64,000 nt of DNA from JAHEJE01 sp965216335 (lineage in GTDB: Bacteria; Pseudomonadota; Alphaproteobacteria; Rhizobiales; Aestuariivirgaceae): NCBI GenBank assembly GCA_965216335.1, contig OZ244154.1, positions 372,001 through 436,000 of the forward strand, read 5' to 3'. The notes beneath the pieces were generated by a model that did no database searches, had not been told where the DNA came from, and saw nothing but the letters and a program-made list of their open reading frames with translations. The first letter of the stretch is position 1, and each line of letters opens with the position of its first letter. A program made the position numbers and the translations under genes. Of the stretch, positions 8,108 through 17,398 are shown piece by piece.

Positions 8108-9712
8108 TCAGCCGTTGAGCCACCAGCGTTCGCCGTTCTTGTGGCCGTCCAGCTCCCAGTTGCCGGCCATCTGTTCGGGCAGGCCGACCTTTGTGCTGGC
8201 GGCGTGGGTGTAGGCCATGAACATCGGAACGATGGTGCCGCCGTCATCATGGCACAGGCGCTGCATTTCGACATACATGTCGCGGCGCTTCTTCTCGTCC
8301 AACTCGCTGCGGGCTTGCACCAGCAGTTCGTTGAACCGCTCGTTGGCCCAATGCGACTCGTTCCAGTCGGCACCCTTGGCGTAGATCTGCGAGAACACCC
8401 AGTCCTCGGTCGGGCGCCCGCCCCAGTAACCGCCGATAAACGGCTTCTTGAGCCAGACATTCGACCAGTAGCCGTCATCGGCTTCGCGCACAATATTGAT
8501 GGTGAGACCGCAAGCCTTGGCCGACTCCACGTAGAGCTGCGCTGCGTCTACAGCACCTTCGAAAGCTGTGTCGGCAATGTGCAGATCGACCTTAAGGTTC
8601 TCCATGCCCGCCTTTTTCAGGTGGTGCTTGGCCTTTTCAGGATCATAAATCCTTTGTGGCAACTCTTCCGGTGTGGCGCGATAGATATTGGCCGGCCCGA
8701 CCGGAGTGTCGTTGCCGACCTCACCCTGTCCACGCAGGATCTTCTTGACGAAGTCCTCGCGGTCCACGGCGTATTTGAGCGCCAAGCGGACATCGACATT
8801 GTCAAACGGCGCCACGTCACAATGCATCGGCAGTACAGCGTGCTTGTTTCCGTAGGTCGGGAACACCTTGATGTTGGCATCGCGCTCCAGCAGGTGGACG
8901 GTCTTCAGGTCGAGGTTCGACATTGAATGGACCGAGCCGGTGCGCACGCCGTTGGTGCGCGCGGTGGCATCGGCGATGAACAGGTTTTCGATCGAATCGA
9001 AATGCGCCCGGCCTTCCTTCCAGTAGTTCGGATTGCGTTTCACACGGGTGTTCTGGCCCGGCTCGAACTTCTCCAGCACGTAACCGCCGGTGCCGGTGCC
9101 GCTTTCCCAGTCTATGGAGTTCTCGTCCTTGGCCGGGCAGATCGTCAGGTGGTAATCGGAAACGATGAACGGCCAGTCGGCGTTGCCGCCTTCAAGCACG
9201 AAGACAACGGTATCGTCGCCATCGGCCTTTACATCGGTGATCTGCTTGGTCAGCCCCTTGGCGGCCGATTTCGTGTCCTCGCCGCGGTGATGGTTGAACG
9301 ATGCCACGACATCCTTGGCATCCATGGTCTTGCCATTGTGGAACTCTACGCCCTTGCGCAGCTTGAATGTCCATGTCTTGGCATCGGGCGAGGCTTCCCA
9401 GCTTTCTGCCAGTTCCGGCGCCAGTTGGCCGTCGGACCCGATTTCGATCAGATTGTTGCGCAACTGGCCGAACGCCACGTTGATCATGTAGCTGTCAAGC
9501 GTTTGCGCCGGATCGAGCACATCGGTGTTGGCGCCGCCGGTCAGGGCCTGAACGTAGTGGCCGCCCTTCTTGGGGGTCGCCGCGAGTGCCTTGTCGAACA
9601 TCGAACCGGCCATGCCGGCCGACATGCCGGCGGCGATGCCCAACTGGATAAACTCGCGACGGCGCATCTTGGGATGCGTCACGAGGTCTTTCAATTTGGA
9701 TTTGTCTGTCAT
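8108..9712 (-). CDS. peptide/solute ABC transporter substrate-binding protein (SBP_bac_5), Tat-exported
   Basis: 534 residues from ATG 9712 (GGGAGGG four to five bases upstream). The N-terminus has three Arg at residues 17-19 followed by EFIQLGIAAGMSAGMAG and an ALA-type cleavage site near residue 45, a twin-arginine signal, so it is probably exported folded by the TatABC system (encoded here at 48-49.6 kb). The rest matches the family 5 (DppA/OppA-like) periplasmic binding fold, including WTFKLRKGVEFHNG and a long C-terminal lobe. No permease or ATPase genes are adjacent. Its place just downstream of boxB, on the same strand, suggests uptake or sensing linked to benzoate-type aromatics, which is inference. 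Confidence 0.85.
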   Translation of the reverse strand: MTDKSKLKDLVTHPKMRRREFIQLGIAAGMSAGMAGSMFDKALAATPKKGGHYVQALTGGANTDVLDPAQTLDSYMINVAFGQLRNNLIEIGSDGQLAPELAESWEASPDAKTWTFKLRKGVEFHNGKTMDAKDVVASFNHHRGEDTKSAAKGLTKQITDVKADGDDTVVFVLEGGNADWPFIVSDYHLTICPAKDENSIDWESGTGTGGYVLEKFEPGQNTRVKRNPNYWKEGRAHFDSIENLFIADATARTNGVRTGSVHSMSNLDLKTVHLLERDANIKVFPTYGNKHAVLPMHCDVAPFDNVDVRLALKYAVDREDFVKKILRGQGEVGNDTPVGPANIYRATPEELPQRIYDPEKAKHHLKKAGMENLKVDLHIADTAFEGAVDAAQLYVESAKACGLTINIVREADDGYWSNVWLKKPFIGGYWGGRPTEDWVFSQIYAKGADWNESHWANERFNELLVQARSELDEKKRRDMYVEMQRLCHDDGGTIVPMFMAYTHAASTKVGLPEQMAGNWELDGHKNGERWWLNG

Positions 9713-9830
9713 CAATCCCTCCCATGGATCTTTGTGTCTTCTTCAGGGTGTATTCCACATTCCCTGTCGCGCGTGAGTATTGGCCGATTTCGCCAATAAA
9801 ACAATAGCCGGCGGCAAAATGGTGCCCGCC

Positions 9831-11279
9831 TCAACCGTCGATTTTTACATACTCGAAATCGCCCGGTTTGTTGTCGATGCCGACTTTGGGCGGGGCGATC
9901 CATGGGGCGAACTTGCCCGGTTCGATTTCCGGCTCCATCAGCGAGGCGATGTAGTCACCATCTTCCTTGGACGGCAGCCACTTGTCACGCTTTTCGGTCC
10001 ACACGGCATCAGAGATGATCTTGCCGCATGGCGTTGCCTTGGCATCGGCGAATTCGCCGATCTGGCGATGGAACGCCGGGTGCGGCAAGCTGATCTCGAA
10101 GTCGACGCCGGCTTTCTGGATGGTGTTGTTCCACAGGGTGATGCCCTTGGCGCAATCCGCGATGTAGTCGTCGCGCAGCCGGGTGTTGAGCGCCTGCAGG
10201 GCCGGTTCCTCGACGATCTTGATACCGCCGTCGACGAAGCGCGGCACAGGGTATGTCGCATCGCTCAGCTTGTGATCGTCGTCCAGCCTGTTTTCCTTAA
10301 AGCGGCCCTTGACGCTGGCGTGGAAGGCGTTGGCGGCATTGGTGGAAACCTCCGAGCCGAACAGGTCGAGCGACAGGGTGAAGTGCAGGTTGGCCTTCTT
10401 CTGGATAGTCGGCAGGTCGATGACACCGAGGGCGCGGACCTTGGCGATATCGCTCGGATCGTCGATGCCGGCGTCCTTCATCGCCTCGCAGGTGCGCTGG
10501 ATGACGCGGGCCACGCCGGTGGCGCCGACGAACATGTGATGTGCTTCCTCGGTCAGCATGAACCGGCAGGTGCGCGACAAGGGATCGAAGCCTGATTGCG
10601 CCAGCGCCTCGAGCTGCATCTTGCCGTCCCGGTCGGTGAAGGTGGTGAACATGAAGAACGACAGCCAGTCCGGCGTTGCCTCGTTGAAGGCACCGAGCAT
10701 GCGCGGATGGTCCTGATGGCCCGACTGACGGCGCAGCAGCTCTTCGGCCTCCTCGCGTCCGTCGCGGCCGAAATACTTCTGCAACAGGTAGACCATGGCC
10801 CACAGGTGGCGGCCTTCCTCGACGTTGACCTGGAACAGGTTGCGCATGTCGTAGAGCGACGGCGCGGTGCGCCCGAGGTGGCGCTGCTGTTCGACCGACG
10901 CTGGCTCAGTATCGCCCTGAATGACGATCAGCCGGCGCAGCAGGGCACGGTACTCGCCGGGCACCTCCTGCCAGGCCGGCTCGCCGGCATGGTCGCCGAA
11001 CGGGATCTTACGGTCTTCTTCCTGCGGTGCCAGCAGAATACCCCAGCGGTATTCCGGCATCCGCACGTAGCCGAACTTGGCCCAGCCGTCGAGATCTACG
11101 CTGACCGCGGTGCGCAGATAGACAAGCGATTCCTGAAAGCCATCCGGCCCCATGTTCATCCACCAGTCGAGATAACCGGGGTGCCAGCGCTCCAGCGCCT
11201 TGAGCACGCGCCGGTCATCGCCCAGCGACACGTTGTTGGGAATCGAGGTCGAGTAGTCAACGTTCATACTGGCGGTCAT
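9831..11279 (-). CDS. boxB: benzoyl-CoA 2,3-epoxidase, oxygenase component BoxB
   Basis: 482 residues, the usual BoxB length. BoxB is a di-iron oxygenase that, with the reductase BoxA, converts benzoyl-CoA to 2,3-epoxybenzoyl-CoA in the aerobic hybrid benzoate pathway. Two ExxH metal motifs are visible in VEEGRHLWAMVYLLQ and LTEEAHHMFVG, in a helical bundle. GGAGCC lies six bases before ATG 11279, inside the 11-base gap after boxC, so translation is probably linked to boxC. The reductase gene boxA and benzoate-CoA ligase are not in the window. Confidence 0.95.
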   Translation of the reverse strand: MTASMNVDYSTSIPNNVSLGDDRRVLKALERWHPGYLDWWMNMGPDGFQESLVYLRTAVSVDLDGWAKFGYVRMPEYRWGILLAPQEEDRKIPFGDHAGEPAWQEVPGEYRALLRRLIVIQGDTEPASVEQQRHLGRTAPSLYDMRNLFQVNVEEGRHLWAMVYLLQKYFGRDGREEAEELLRRQSGHQDHPRMLGAFNEATPDWLSFFMFTTFTDRDGKMQLEALAQSGFDPLSRTCRFMLTEEAHHMFVGATGVARVIQRTCEAMKDAGIDDPSDIAKVRALGVIDLPTIQKKANLHFTLSLDLFGSEVSTNAANAFHASVKGRFKENRLDDDHKLSDATYPVPRFVDGGIKIVEEPALQALNTRLRDDYIADCAKGITLWNNTIQKAGVDFEISLPHPAFHRQIGEFADAKATPCGKIISDAVWTEKRDKWLPSKEDGDYIASLMEPEIEPGKFAPWIAPPKVGIDNKPGDFEYVKIDG

Positions 11280-11290
11280 GATAGGCTCCG

Positions 11291-12937
11291 TTAGACGCGT
11301 TTGGTGTCGAATTTGGCCCGCTGGCCGGTGCCGTAGAGTTGCAGGGCACCGTCTTTGCCGACAGCATTCGGGCGCTGGAATATCCAGTTCTGCCAGGCGG
11401 TCAGGCGGCCGAATATGCGGGTTTCCATGGTCTCCGGCCCGGCAAATCGCAGGTTGGCCTCCATGCCGGTCAGGGCATCGGCGGAGAAACTCGCACGCTC
11501 TTCAAGGAAAATGCGCACCTCGTCCTCCCAGTCGATGTCATCGTAGGCAAAGGTAACCAGGCCGAGTTCTTCTGCCCGCTCGGCTTCGAGCGCTTCGCCG
11601 GCTTGCTGCTGCAGGTCATCAATGCGTTCCGGAGTGCCCAAGAACCGCGTCGCGAGCCGGGTGAGGCCGTTGCTCATCGGGTAGGGCGCGAAATTGCTCT
11701 CACTCAGGGTGATCGTGGCATCCGGCCGGTTGTCGCCCTCGAACTCTCCGATCAGCATGTAGGACCGGTCGACGGCGAACAGGAGCTCGGCCAGGAACCC
11801 GGCAAAGCAACTTCCCGGCTCGACGATCGCCGTGAGCGAGCGCGACGTAACATCGACGCGCTTGAACAGCCGCTTGAGGTAGAGACGCACCTCGTTGATG
11901 AACCAGTCGTCGGAATTGGCATTGAGAAGGGCATCATAGCCAAGCACCGTGTCCGGGTCGCCAGCGGTCTTGAACTGCACCACAGCGACATCGAGCGCAT
12001 TGAGCCTGAGATGCAGGATCGCATCATCGAGCTCACGCGCCAGGGCGAGCGGCCAGAACGCGCAGCCCTGGGCCTTGGCCTCGGCAGCCGAGGACGGGGC
12101 AGGGGCGTCCGGCGCCCTGATCGCGATGGTGGCCGTGCGGCCGTCGATATCGAGTTCGACATGGCTGTAGGTTGCAGATGTCTCGCCCAGCGTGCGCTGC
12201 AGCGGCTTCAGTGCAATTCCGCTTTCGCCGGCCGGGCGGCTGGACGTCGCAGCAAACTCGGCTGCCCGCGCCTGAACCGTATCGGCAAATTTCGAGTTGG
12301 GCACAACTTCGTCCACCAACCGCCAGTCGACGGCGCGCTTGCCTTTGATACCTTCCTCGACGGTGCAGAACACATCGGCATGATCGCGCCTGACCTTGCG
12401 CTTGTCGGTAACGCGCGTCAGCCCCCCGGTGCCGGGCAACACGGCCAGCAACGGCAGTTCGGGCAGGGCGACGGTGGACGAACCGTCATCAGTCAGGATG
12501 ATGTAGTCGCACGCCAATGCCAGCTCATAGCCGCCACCGGCGCACGATCCCTGGATGGCGGCAATGTAGGTTTGTCCCGAATGCTCCGTGGCATCTTCCA
12601 TTGCGTTGCGCGTCTCGTTGGTGAATTTGCAGAAGTTCACCTTGTGCGCATGGCTCGCCCCGCCGAGCATGCGGATGTTCGCGCCGGCGCAAAACACCCG
12701 GTCCTTGCCCGAGCGCAGCACGACCGCCTTTACCTCCGGATGCTCGAACCGCAGCCGTTGAATGGCGTCGCTGAGCTCTATGTCGACCCCGAGGTCGTAT
12801 GAGTTGAGTTTCAGTTCATACCCCTCGAACAGCCCCGCCGTTTCGTCGACATCCATAATGAGTTCGGCAATCTCGCCGTCGAACGTCAGTTTCCAGTGAC
12901 GGTATTGCGACGGGTCAGTCTGGAAGTCGATCAGCAT
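11291..12937 (-). CDS. boxC: 2,3-epoxybenzoyl-CoA dihydrolase BoxC
   Basis: 548 residues. The first half has the crotonase fold (VFCAGANIRMLGG, then GSCAGGGYELALACDY, the oxyanion-hole region). The second half is the BoxC-specific extension. BoxC hydrolyses the epoxide and opens the ring to 3,4-dehydroadipyl-CoA semialdehyde plus formate. It is first in the boxC-boxB transcription unit and divergent from boxR, with an 85-base shared promoter region containing a TGCA-N6-TGCA site. Confidence 0.95.
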   Translation of the reverse strand: MLIDFQTDPSQYRHWKLTFDGEIAELIMDVDETAGLFEGYELKLNSYDLGVDIELSDAIQRLRFEHPEVKAVVLRSGKDRVFCAGANIRMLGGASHAHKVNFCKFTNETRNAMEDATEHSGQTYIAAIQGSCAGGGYELALACDYIILTDDGSSTVALPELPLLAVLPGTGGLTRVTDKRKVRRDHADVFCTVEEGIKGKRAVDWRLVDEVVPNSKFADTVQARAAEFAATSSRPAGESGIALKPLQRTLGETSATYSHVELDIDGRTATIAIRAPDAPAPSSAAEAKAQGCAFWPLALARELDDAILHLRLNALDVAVVQFKTAGDPDTVLGYDALLNANSDDWFINEVRLYLKRLFKRVDVTSRSLTAIVEPGSCFAGFLAELLFAVDRSYMLIGEFEGDNRPDATITLSESNFAPYPMSNGLTRLATRFLGTPERIDDLQQQAGEALEAERAEELGLVTFAYDDIDWEDEVRIFLEERASFSADALTGMEANLRFAGPETMETRIFGRLTAWQNWIFQRPNAVGKDGALQLYGTGQRAKFDTKRV

Positions 12938-12953
12938 GCGGTAACTCGCTCAA

Positions 12954-12967
12954 TGCAGTTTATTGCA
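12954..12967. promoter_or_regulatory. BoxR operator-like site TGCA-N6-TGCA
   Basis: The 14-base sequence TGCAGTTTATTGCA lies in the boxC/boxR intergenic region, 17 bases upstream of the boxC start codon. TGCA half-sites with this spacing are what is described for operators of the BzdR/BoxR regulator family that sense benzoyl-CoA. The position fits repression of boxC and self-regulation of boxR. Confidence 0.7.
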
Positions 12968-13022
12968 GGAAATCCGATTGGGTAGTAGTATATTGCCGAG
13001 GCGTTATTGGAAGTCCAGTGCC

Positions 13023-13805
13023 ATGGCAAAGAATCTCACGGTACAGAACGGCGGACCGCTGCTTGCCGGTCTTGGCGAACGGGTGCGGGCTTTGCGCGCC
13101 AACCGCGGTATCACCCGTAAGCGGCTGGCGCAGGCAAGTGGCATTTCAGAGCGCTTTTTGGCCCAGTTGGAGAGCGGCACCGGCAACATATCGATCCTGC
13201 GGCTGGCCGACGTCGCGCGAGCGCTCAGAACGAGGCCGGCAGACCTGCTGAAGGATATCGAATGCGACACATGCACAGTCGCGTCGGCCCGGCGCACAGC
13301 GCTGATCGGCCTGCGTGGCGCGGGAAAATCCACACTTGGGCGCGCGGTTGCCGAACGGCTGAAAGTGCCGTTCGTCGAGTTGACCGATCGTATCGAGCGC
13401 CAAAGCGGCCTGCGAGTTGCCGAAATCTTCAATTTGTACGGCAACACCGGCTACCGGCAGCTCGAGCGAGAAGCCCTGAAGGATGTCATTGCCGACAACG
13501 GTGTCTGCATCCTGGCCACCGCCGGCGGCATTACCGAGGACCACGAAACCTTCAGCCTGCTGCTGGAGAACTTCCATACGGTCTGGCTGACCGCCACGCC
13601 GGATGAACACATGCAACGTGTCCGCTCACAGGGCGACAAGCGGCCCATGCGGGGCCAGACGCAGGCTATGAATGCCCTCAAAGCCATACTCGGCAACCGC
13701 TCCCGCGACTACGCCCGCGCCGACGCCATCCTCGATACTTCGGGTCAGAGCGCATTGGCATGTGCGGAAAGACTTGCTTCGTTGCTGCACGCTGGTGATC
13801 GTTAG
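13023..13805 (+). CDS. boxR: BoxR, benzoyl-CoA-responsive transcriptional regulator (HTH plus shikimate-kinase-like domain)
   Basis: 260 residues from ATG 13023; a TTG 20 codons earlier lies inside the operator and is unlikely. Residues about 14-75 are an XRE-type helix-turn-helix (RKRLAQASGISERFLAQLES). Residues about 92-258 resemble shikimate kinase, with a Walker A loop GLRGAGKST at 96-104. In the BzdR/BoxR family the kinase-like domain binds benzoyl-CoA and relieves repression. The gene is divergent from boxC. Its DNA-binding and ligand domains are both complete. It converges on moeA, with a hairpin between them. Confidence 0.93.
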   Translation: MAKNLTVQNGGPLLAGLGERVRALRANRGITRKRLAQASGISERFLAQLESGTGNISILRLADVARALRTRPADLLKDIECDTCTVASARRTALIGLRGAGKSTLGRAVAERLKVPFVELTDRIERQSGLRVAEIFNLYGNTGYRQLEREALKDVIADNGVCILATAGGITEDHETFSLLLENFHTVWLTATPDEHMQRVRSQGDKRPMRGQTQAMNALKAILGNRSRDYARADAILDTSGQSALACAERLASLLHAGDR

Positions 13806-13811
13806 CGCCTT

Positions 13812-13856
13812 TTTTGACAACACCGAGACATTTGATGGCCCGGTATTGTCAAATAA
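13812..13856. terminator. hairpin between boxR and moeA; part of a dispersed repeat
   Basis: TTTGACAACACCG (13813-13825) pairs with CGGTATTGTCAAA (13841-13853), with one G-T pair, between two convergent genes, so it may end both transcripts. The 27 bases at 13812-13838 recur with three changes at 24568-24594, so the hairpin may be a remnant of a mobile repeat rather than a purpose-built terminator. Confidence 0.5.
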
Positions 13857-13860
13857 GGCT

Positions 13861-15078
13861 CTAGGAGTCCAGCAGTAGGACTGGAACCGACTGGCCCTTG
13901 CGGGCTGCGCGGGCATGTGGGGGGCGGACGATCAGGCAGTTGGCACGGGCGAGCAGGTGTTGCATCGAACTGTCCTGACGGGTGAACGGGGTGACTGTCC
14001 AGGCGGCCGCAGGGCCGGCCATGTCGAGGCTGGCGCGCAGATGGTCCTGGCGCTCATCGTTGCGGGGCAGGGGGGTGGTGAGTCTTGCTGTGTAGGCCGG
14101 TTCCTGCGTGGTATCGCCGGTCAATGCGGCGATCAGCGGTTTGACGAAAATGCGGGCGCACACCAGGGCCGAGACCGGATTGCCCGGCAGACCGATGACC
14201 GTGTGGCGGCCGCGTCGGGCAAACATCAGCGGCTTGCCGGGGCGCATGGCAATGCGCCAGAACCCAAGCTTGAGGCCTGCCGCCTTCAAGGCGTCCTGCA
14301 GGTAGTCGTGGTCGCCGACCGAGGCGCCGCCGGTGGTCAGCAGGATGTCCGCCTCACGCGCCAAGGTGATCGCTGCGCTGATCGCGCCTATGTCATCGCG
14401 CACGATGCCGAGATCGCGCGGCTCACCGCCGAATGCCGTCACGGCCGCGGCGAGCGCGGCATTGTTCGAGGCGATGATCTGGTCGGCGGCCGGCTGTTTG
14501 CCCGGGGCGACCAGTTCGTCACCGGTGGCAAGAATGGCGACGACCGGACGGCGGCGCACCGCAAGGGCGGTGACGTTGGCCGACGCGGCGACGCCGATAT
14601 GCCGGGCCTGCAAGCGCACGCCGGCCTCGAGCACGATGCCACCACGCCTGAAATCGAGCCCGGCCGGGCGGATGAACTGGCCCGGCTTTCCGGCACTCAG
14701 GACTTCGACCTCGTCTCCGGTGCGCCGTGTGTTCTCCTGGATGACGATGCAGTCGGCGCCTTTGGGCACCGGTGCGCCGGTGAAGATGCGCACGGCCTGG
14801 CCAGGCCTCACCGTGCCGGAATAGCGTTTGCCGGCAGCGGATTGCCCGATCAGGTCGAGGCGGGCAGGCACTGTGGCGACATCGCCCGAACGCACCGCAT
14901 ATCCGTCCATCGCCGAGGCGGCAAACGGCGGCTGGTCGCGGGTCGCCTTGACGTTGCGGGCGAGAACCCGGCCGGCGGCCTCGTCGAGCGGCACGGTCTC
15001 GACGCCAAGCCGATTGACGCCCTTGAGGATGCGTGCCTGCGCCTCGGTCAGGGGCAGCAGCGCCTTGTTACTTTGCAT
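13861..15078 (-). CDS. moeA: molybdopterin molybdenumtransferase MoeA
   Basis: 405 residues, normal MoeA length. MoeA inserts molybdate into adenylylated molybdopterin to give the molybdenum cofactor. Visible family motifs are DQPPFAASAMDGYAVRS near residue 50, LLTTGGASVGDHDYL and IGLPGNPVSALVC in the MoaB/MogA-like domain, and a C-terminal beta domain. It overlaps the end of moaC by 11 bases, indicating translational coupling. The pairing moaC-moeA directly after trpC is the standard order in rhizobia. Confidence 0.96.
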   Translation of the reverse strand: MQSNKALLPLTEAQARILKGVNRLGVETVPLDEAAGRVLARNVKATRDQPPFAASAMDGYAVRSGDVATVPARLDLIGQSAAGKRYSGTVRPGQAVRIFTGAPVPKGADCIVIQENTRRTGDEVEVLSAGKPGQFIRPAGLDFRRGGIVLEAGVRLQARHIGVAASANVTALAVRRRPVVAILATGDELVAPGKQPAADQIIASNNAALAAAVTAFGGEPRDLGIVRDDIGAISAAITLAREADILLTTGGASVGDHDYLQDALKAAGLKLGFWRIAMRPGKPLMFARRGRHTVIGLPGNPVSALVCARIFVKPLIAALTGDTTQEPAYTARLTTPLPRNDERQDHLRASLDMAGPAAAWTVTPFTRQDSSMQHLLARANCLIVRPPHARAARKGQSVPVLLLDS

Positions 15079-15547
15079 GATAAGCGCCGGACTTGCCGCC
15101 GGTCTTTTCCTGAAGCCGGATATCGCTGATCCGCATCGCCTTGTCGGAGGCCTTCAGCATGTCGTAGAGGGTCAGAAGAGCCACAGACACGGCGGTCAGC
15201 GCCTCCATTTCGACACCGGTCTTGCCGTCGAGCTTGACGGTGGCCGAGACATCGATGCGCGCCTCAGCGGCCCGCGGTTCGATGTCGACGGAGACCTTGG
15301 AGATCGTCAGCGGGTGGCATAACGGGATCAGATCGGAGGTACGCTTGGCGGCCATGATCCCGGCCAGCCGGGCAGCGGCGAAGACATCGCCCTTCTTGGC
15401 GCCGCCGGAGACGGCGAGGTCGAATGTCTCGCGGTTCATGGAAATGCTGCCGGCCGCCGTGGCGCTGCGCGAAGTGACGGCCTTTGGCGATACATCGACC
15501 ATGTTGGCCGCGCCGGTCTCGTCGATGTGGGTGAGGCGGGAGGCCAT
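15068..15547 (-). CDS. moaC: cyclic pyranopterin monophosphate synthase MoaC
   Basis: 159 residues, full length. MoaC, with MoaA, turns GTP into cyclic pyranopterin monophosphate, the first step of molybdenum cofactor synthesis. Family motifs include SDLIPLCHPLTISKVSVD and GVEMEALTAVSVALLTLYDM, with the Lys/Asp/His residues of the active site. It starts 5 bases after the trpC stop and overlaps moeA, so it belongs to the trp-moa transcription unit. Confidence 0.96.
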   Translation of the reverse strand: MASRLTHIDETGAANMVDVSPKAVTSRSATAAGSISMNRETFDLAVSGGAKKGDVFAAARLAGIMAAKRTSDLIPLCHPLTISKVSVDIEPRAAEARIDVSATVKLDGKTGVEMEALTAVSVALLTLYDMLKASDKAMRISDIRLQEKTGGKSGAYHAK

Positions 15548-15552
15548 GGGCT

Positions 15553-16371
15553 CTACTCTGCGGCGTGGGTGCCGCGTTCCGGCTTGGTGAGGATGTTGCG
15601 GGTGGCCGCGGTGACGTCAGCCTGGCGCATCAAGCTCTCGCCGATCAGGAAGCTGTTGATGCCGCGGTCGGCCAGGCGGGCCAGGTCGTCCGGCGTGTTG
15701 AGGCCGCTTTCGCCGACGATGTGGTAGCCGTCAGGAATTTCCCGGGCCAGGCTTTCGCAGGTGGCGAGCGAGGTCTCAAACGTCTTGAGGTTGCGGTTAT
15801 TGATGCCGATGAGCTTGCTGTTGAGGGTCAGTGCACGCTCGAGTTCGGCGTGGTCATGGACCTCGATCAGCACATCCATGCCCCAATCTGCGGCGCTGGC
15901 TTCGAGGTCGCGGGCCAGTCCGTCATCGATCATCGCCATGATCAGCAGGATGCAGTCTGCCCCCCAGGCGCGGGCTTCCGTGACCTGATAGGGGTCGAGC
16001 ATGAAGTCCTTGCGCAGGGCGGGCAGGGCGGTGACCTGACGGGCGCTCAGCAGATACTCGGGCGCTCCCTGAAACGACGGCACGTCGGTCAGCACCGACA
16101 GGCACGCCGCGCCGCCGGTCTCGTAGCAAACAGCCAGAGACGGCGGGTTGAAGTCCTCGCGGATCAGGCCCTTGGACGGGCTGGCTTTCTTGATCTCGGC
16201 GATCAGCGCCCATTGGCCGGCCTCGGCCTTGGCCTCCAGTGCGGCCCTGAAGCCGCGCACCGGCGGGGATTCCAGCGCCTCAACTTCCAGTCGGTCAAGC
16301 GGCAAGGCTTGCTTGGCGGCGGCGACTTCGTCGCGCTTGTAGGCGGCGATCTTGTCGAGAATGGTGGCCAT
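15553..16371 (-). CDS. trpC: indole-3-glycerol phosphate synthase TrpC
   Basis: 272 residues, a single-domain TrpC with a (beta/alpha)8 barrel. It closes carboxyphenylamino-deoxyribulose phosphate to indole-3-glycerol phosphate. The phosphate and catalytic motifs are present: EIKKASPSKGLIREDFNP, ALRKDFMLDPYQV, LIGINNRNLKTF and GESGLNTPDDL. Seven bases separate it from trpD upstream. Confidence 0.97.
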   Translation of the reverse strand: MATILDKIAAYKRDEVAAAKQALPLDRLEVEALESPPVRGFRAALEAKAEAGQWALIAEIKKASPSKGLIREDFNPPSLAVCYETGGAACLSVLTDVPSFQGAPEYLLSARQVTALPALRKDFMLDPYQVTEARAWGADCILLIMAMIDDGLARDLEASAADWGMDVLIEVHDHAELERALTLNSKLIGINNRNLKTFETSLATCESLAREIPDGYHIVGESGLNTPDDLARLADRGINSFLIGESLMRQADVTAATRNILTKPERGTHAAE

Positions 16372-16378
16372 GCTGCGC

Positions 16379-17398
16379 TCAGGCCTCGCTGTTGGACACG
16401 GCGACCAGCCGGTCGAGCGCCGCTGCTGCCGCGCCGCTGTCGATGGCGTCTCCAGCCATGGCGGTGCCGGTTTTCAGGTCATCGGCCCTGCCGGCCACCA
16501 CCAGAGCAGCGCCGGTGGTCATGATCGCGGCATCGCGGAAGGCGTTGCGGGCGCCGGCCAGAACCTCGCGCAAAGCAGCGGCGTTGAACTCGGCATCGCC
16601 GCCCTTGAGGTCGTCCAGGGTGGATTTTTCGATACCGGCATCGGATGGCTGCACCTCGAAGGTCGAGACCTCGCCGTCCTTCAGTTCGGCGACCCAGGTG
16701 GTGCCGGTCGGGGTGATCTCGTCGAGCCCGCCTTCGCCATGGGTAACCCAGACCCGTTCGGAGCCTAGGTTGTTGAGAACATGGGCGAGCGGTTCAACCC
16801 ATTGCATTGAAAACACGCCGACAATTTGTCTTTTCACTCCCGCTGGATTGGACACCGGCCCGAGCAGGTTGAAGATCGTCCGGGTGCCCAGTTCGACCCG
16901 TGTCGGACCGACATGGCGCATCGCGGCATGATGCGCCGGGGCGAACATGAAGCCGACGCCGGCCTCGGTGATGCAACGTGAGATGACCTCCGGGGATGCC
17001 TCGATGTTGACGCCGAGAGCAGCCAGCGTGTCGGCGGCGCCGGATTTCGATGACAGGGCGCGGTTGCCATGCTTGGCGATTTTGAGGCCTGCCCCGGCGG
17101 ACACAATGGCGGCGCAGGTCGACACGTTGTAGGAGCCGGAGGCATCGCCACCGGTGCCGACAATATCGAGGGCGTCGGCCGGTGCAGCGACACGGGTCAT
17201 CTTGGCGCGCATGGTTTCCACCGCGCCGGTGATCTCATCGACGGTTTCGCCGCGCACTCTTAGCGCCATCAGCAGGCCGCCGGTCTGGCTGGGGGTCGCT
17301 TCACCGGACATCATGATGTCGAAGGCGGTCTTCGCCTCGTCACGCGTGAGCGCATCGGCGTTCGCCGCCTTGGCGATTAGGGCTTTGAGATCAGACAT
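16379..17398 (-). CDS. trpD: anthranilate phosphoribosyltransferase TrpD
   Basis: 339 residues. TrpD joins anthranilate to phosphoribosyl pyrophosphate. The PRPP-binding signature VGTGGDASGSYNVSTCAAI and the KHGNRALSSKSG loop are present, as is the MRHVGPTRVELGTRTIFNLL segment near the anthranilate channel. The start codon directly abuts the trpG stop, and the gene precedes trpC by seven bases. Confidence 0.97.
   Translation of the reverse strand: MSDLKALIAKAANADALTRDEAKTAFDIMMSGEATPSQTGGLLMALRVRGETVDEITGAVETMRAKMTRVAAPADALDIVGTGGDASGSYNVSTCAAIVSAGAGLKIAKHGNRALSSKSGAADTLAALGVNIEASPEVISRCITEAGVGFMFAPAHHAAMRHVGPTRVELGTRTIFNLLGPVSNPAGVKRQIVGVFSMQWVEPLAHVLNNLGSERVWVTHGEGGLDEITPTGTTWVAELKDGEVSTFEVQPSDAGIEKSTLDDLKGGDAEFNAAALREVLAGARNAFRDAAIMTTGAALVVAGRADDLKTGTAMAGDAIDSGAAAAALDRLVAVSNSEA

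Noticed and set aside
11339..12802. 487-codon plus-strand frame opposite boxC
   Set aside because: Shadow of a well-supported gene in high-GC DNA; similar long antisense frames lie opposite mttB, moeA, trmFO and others.
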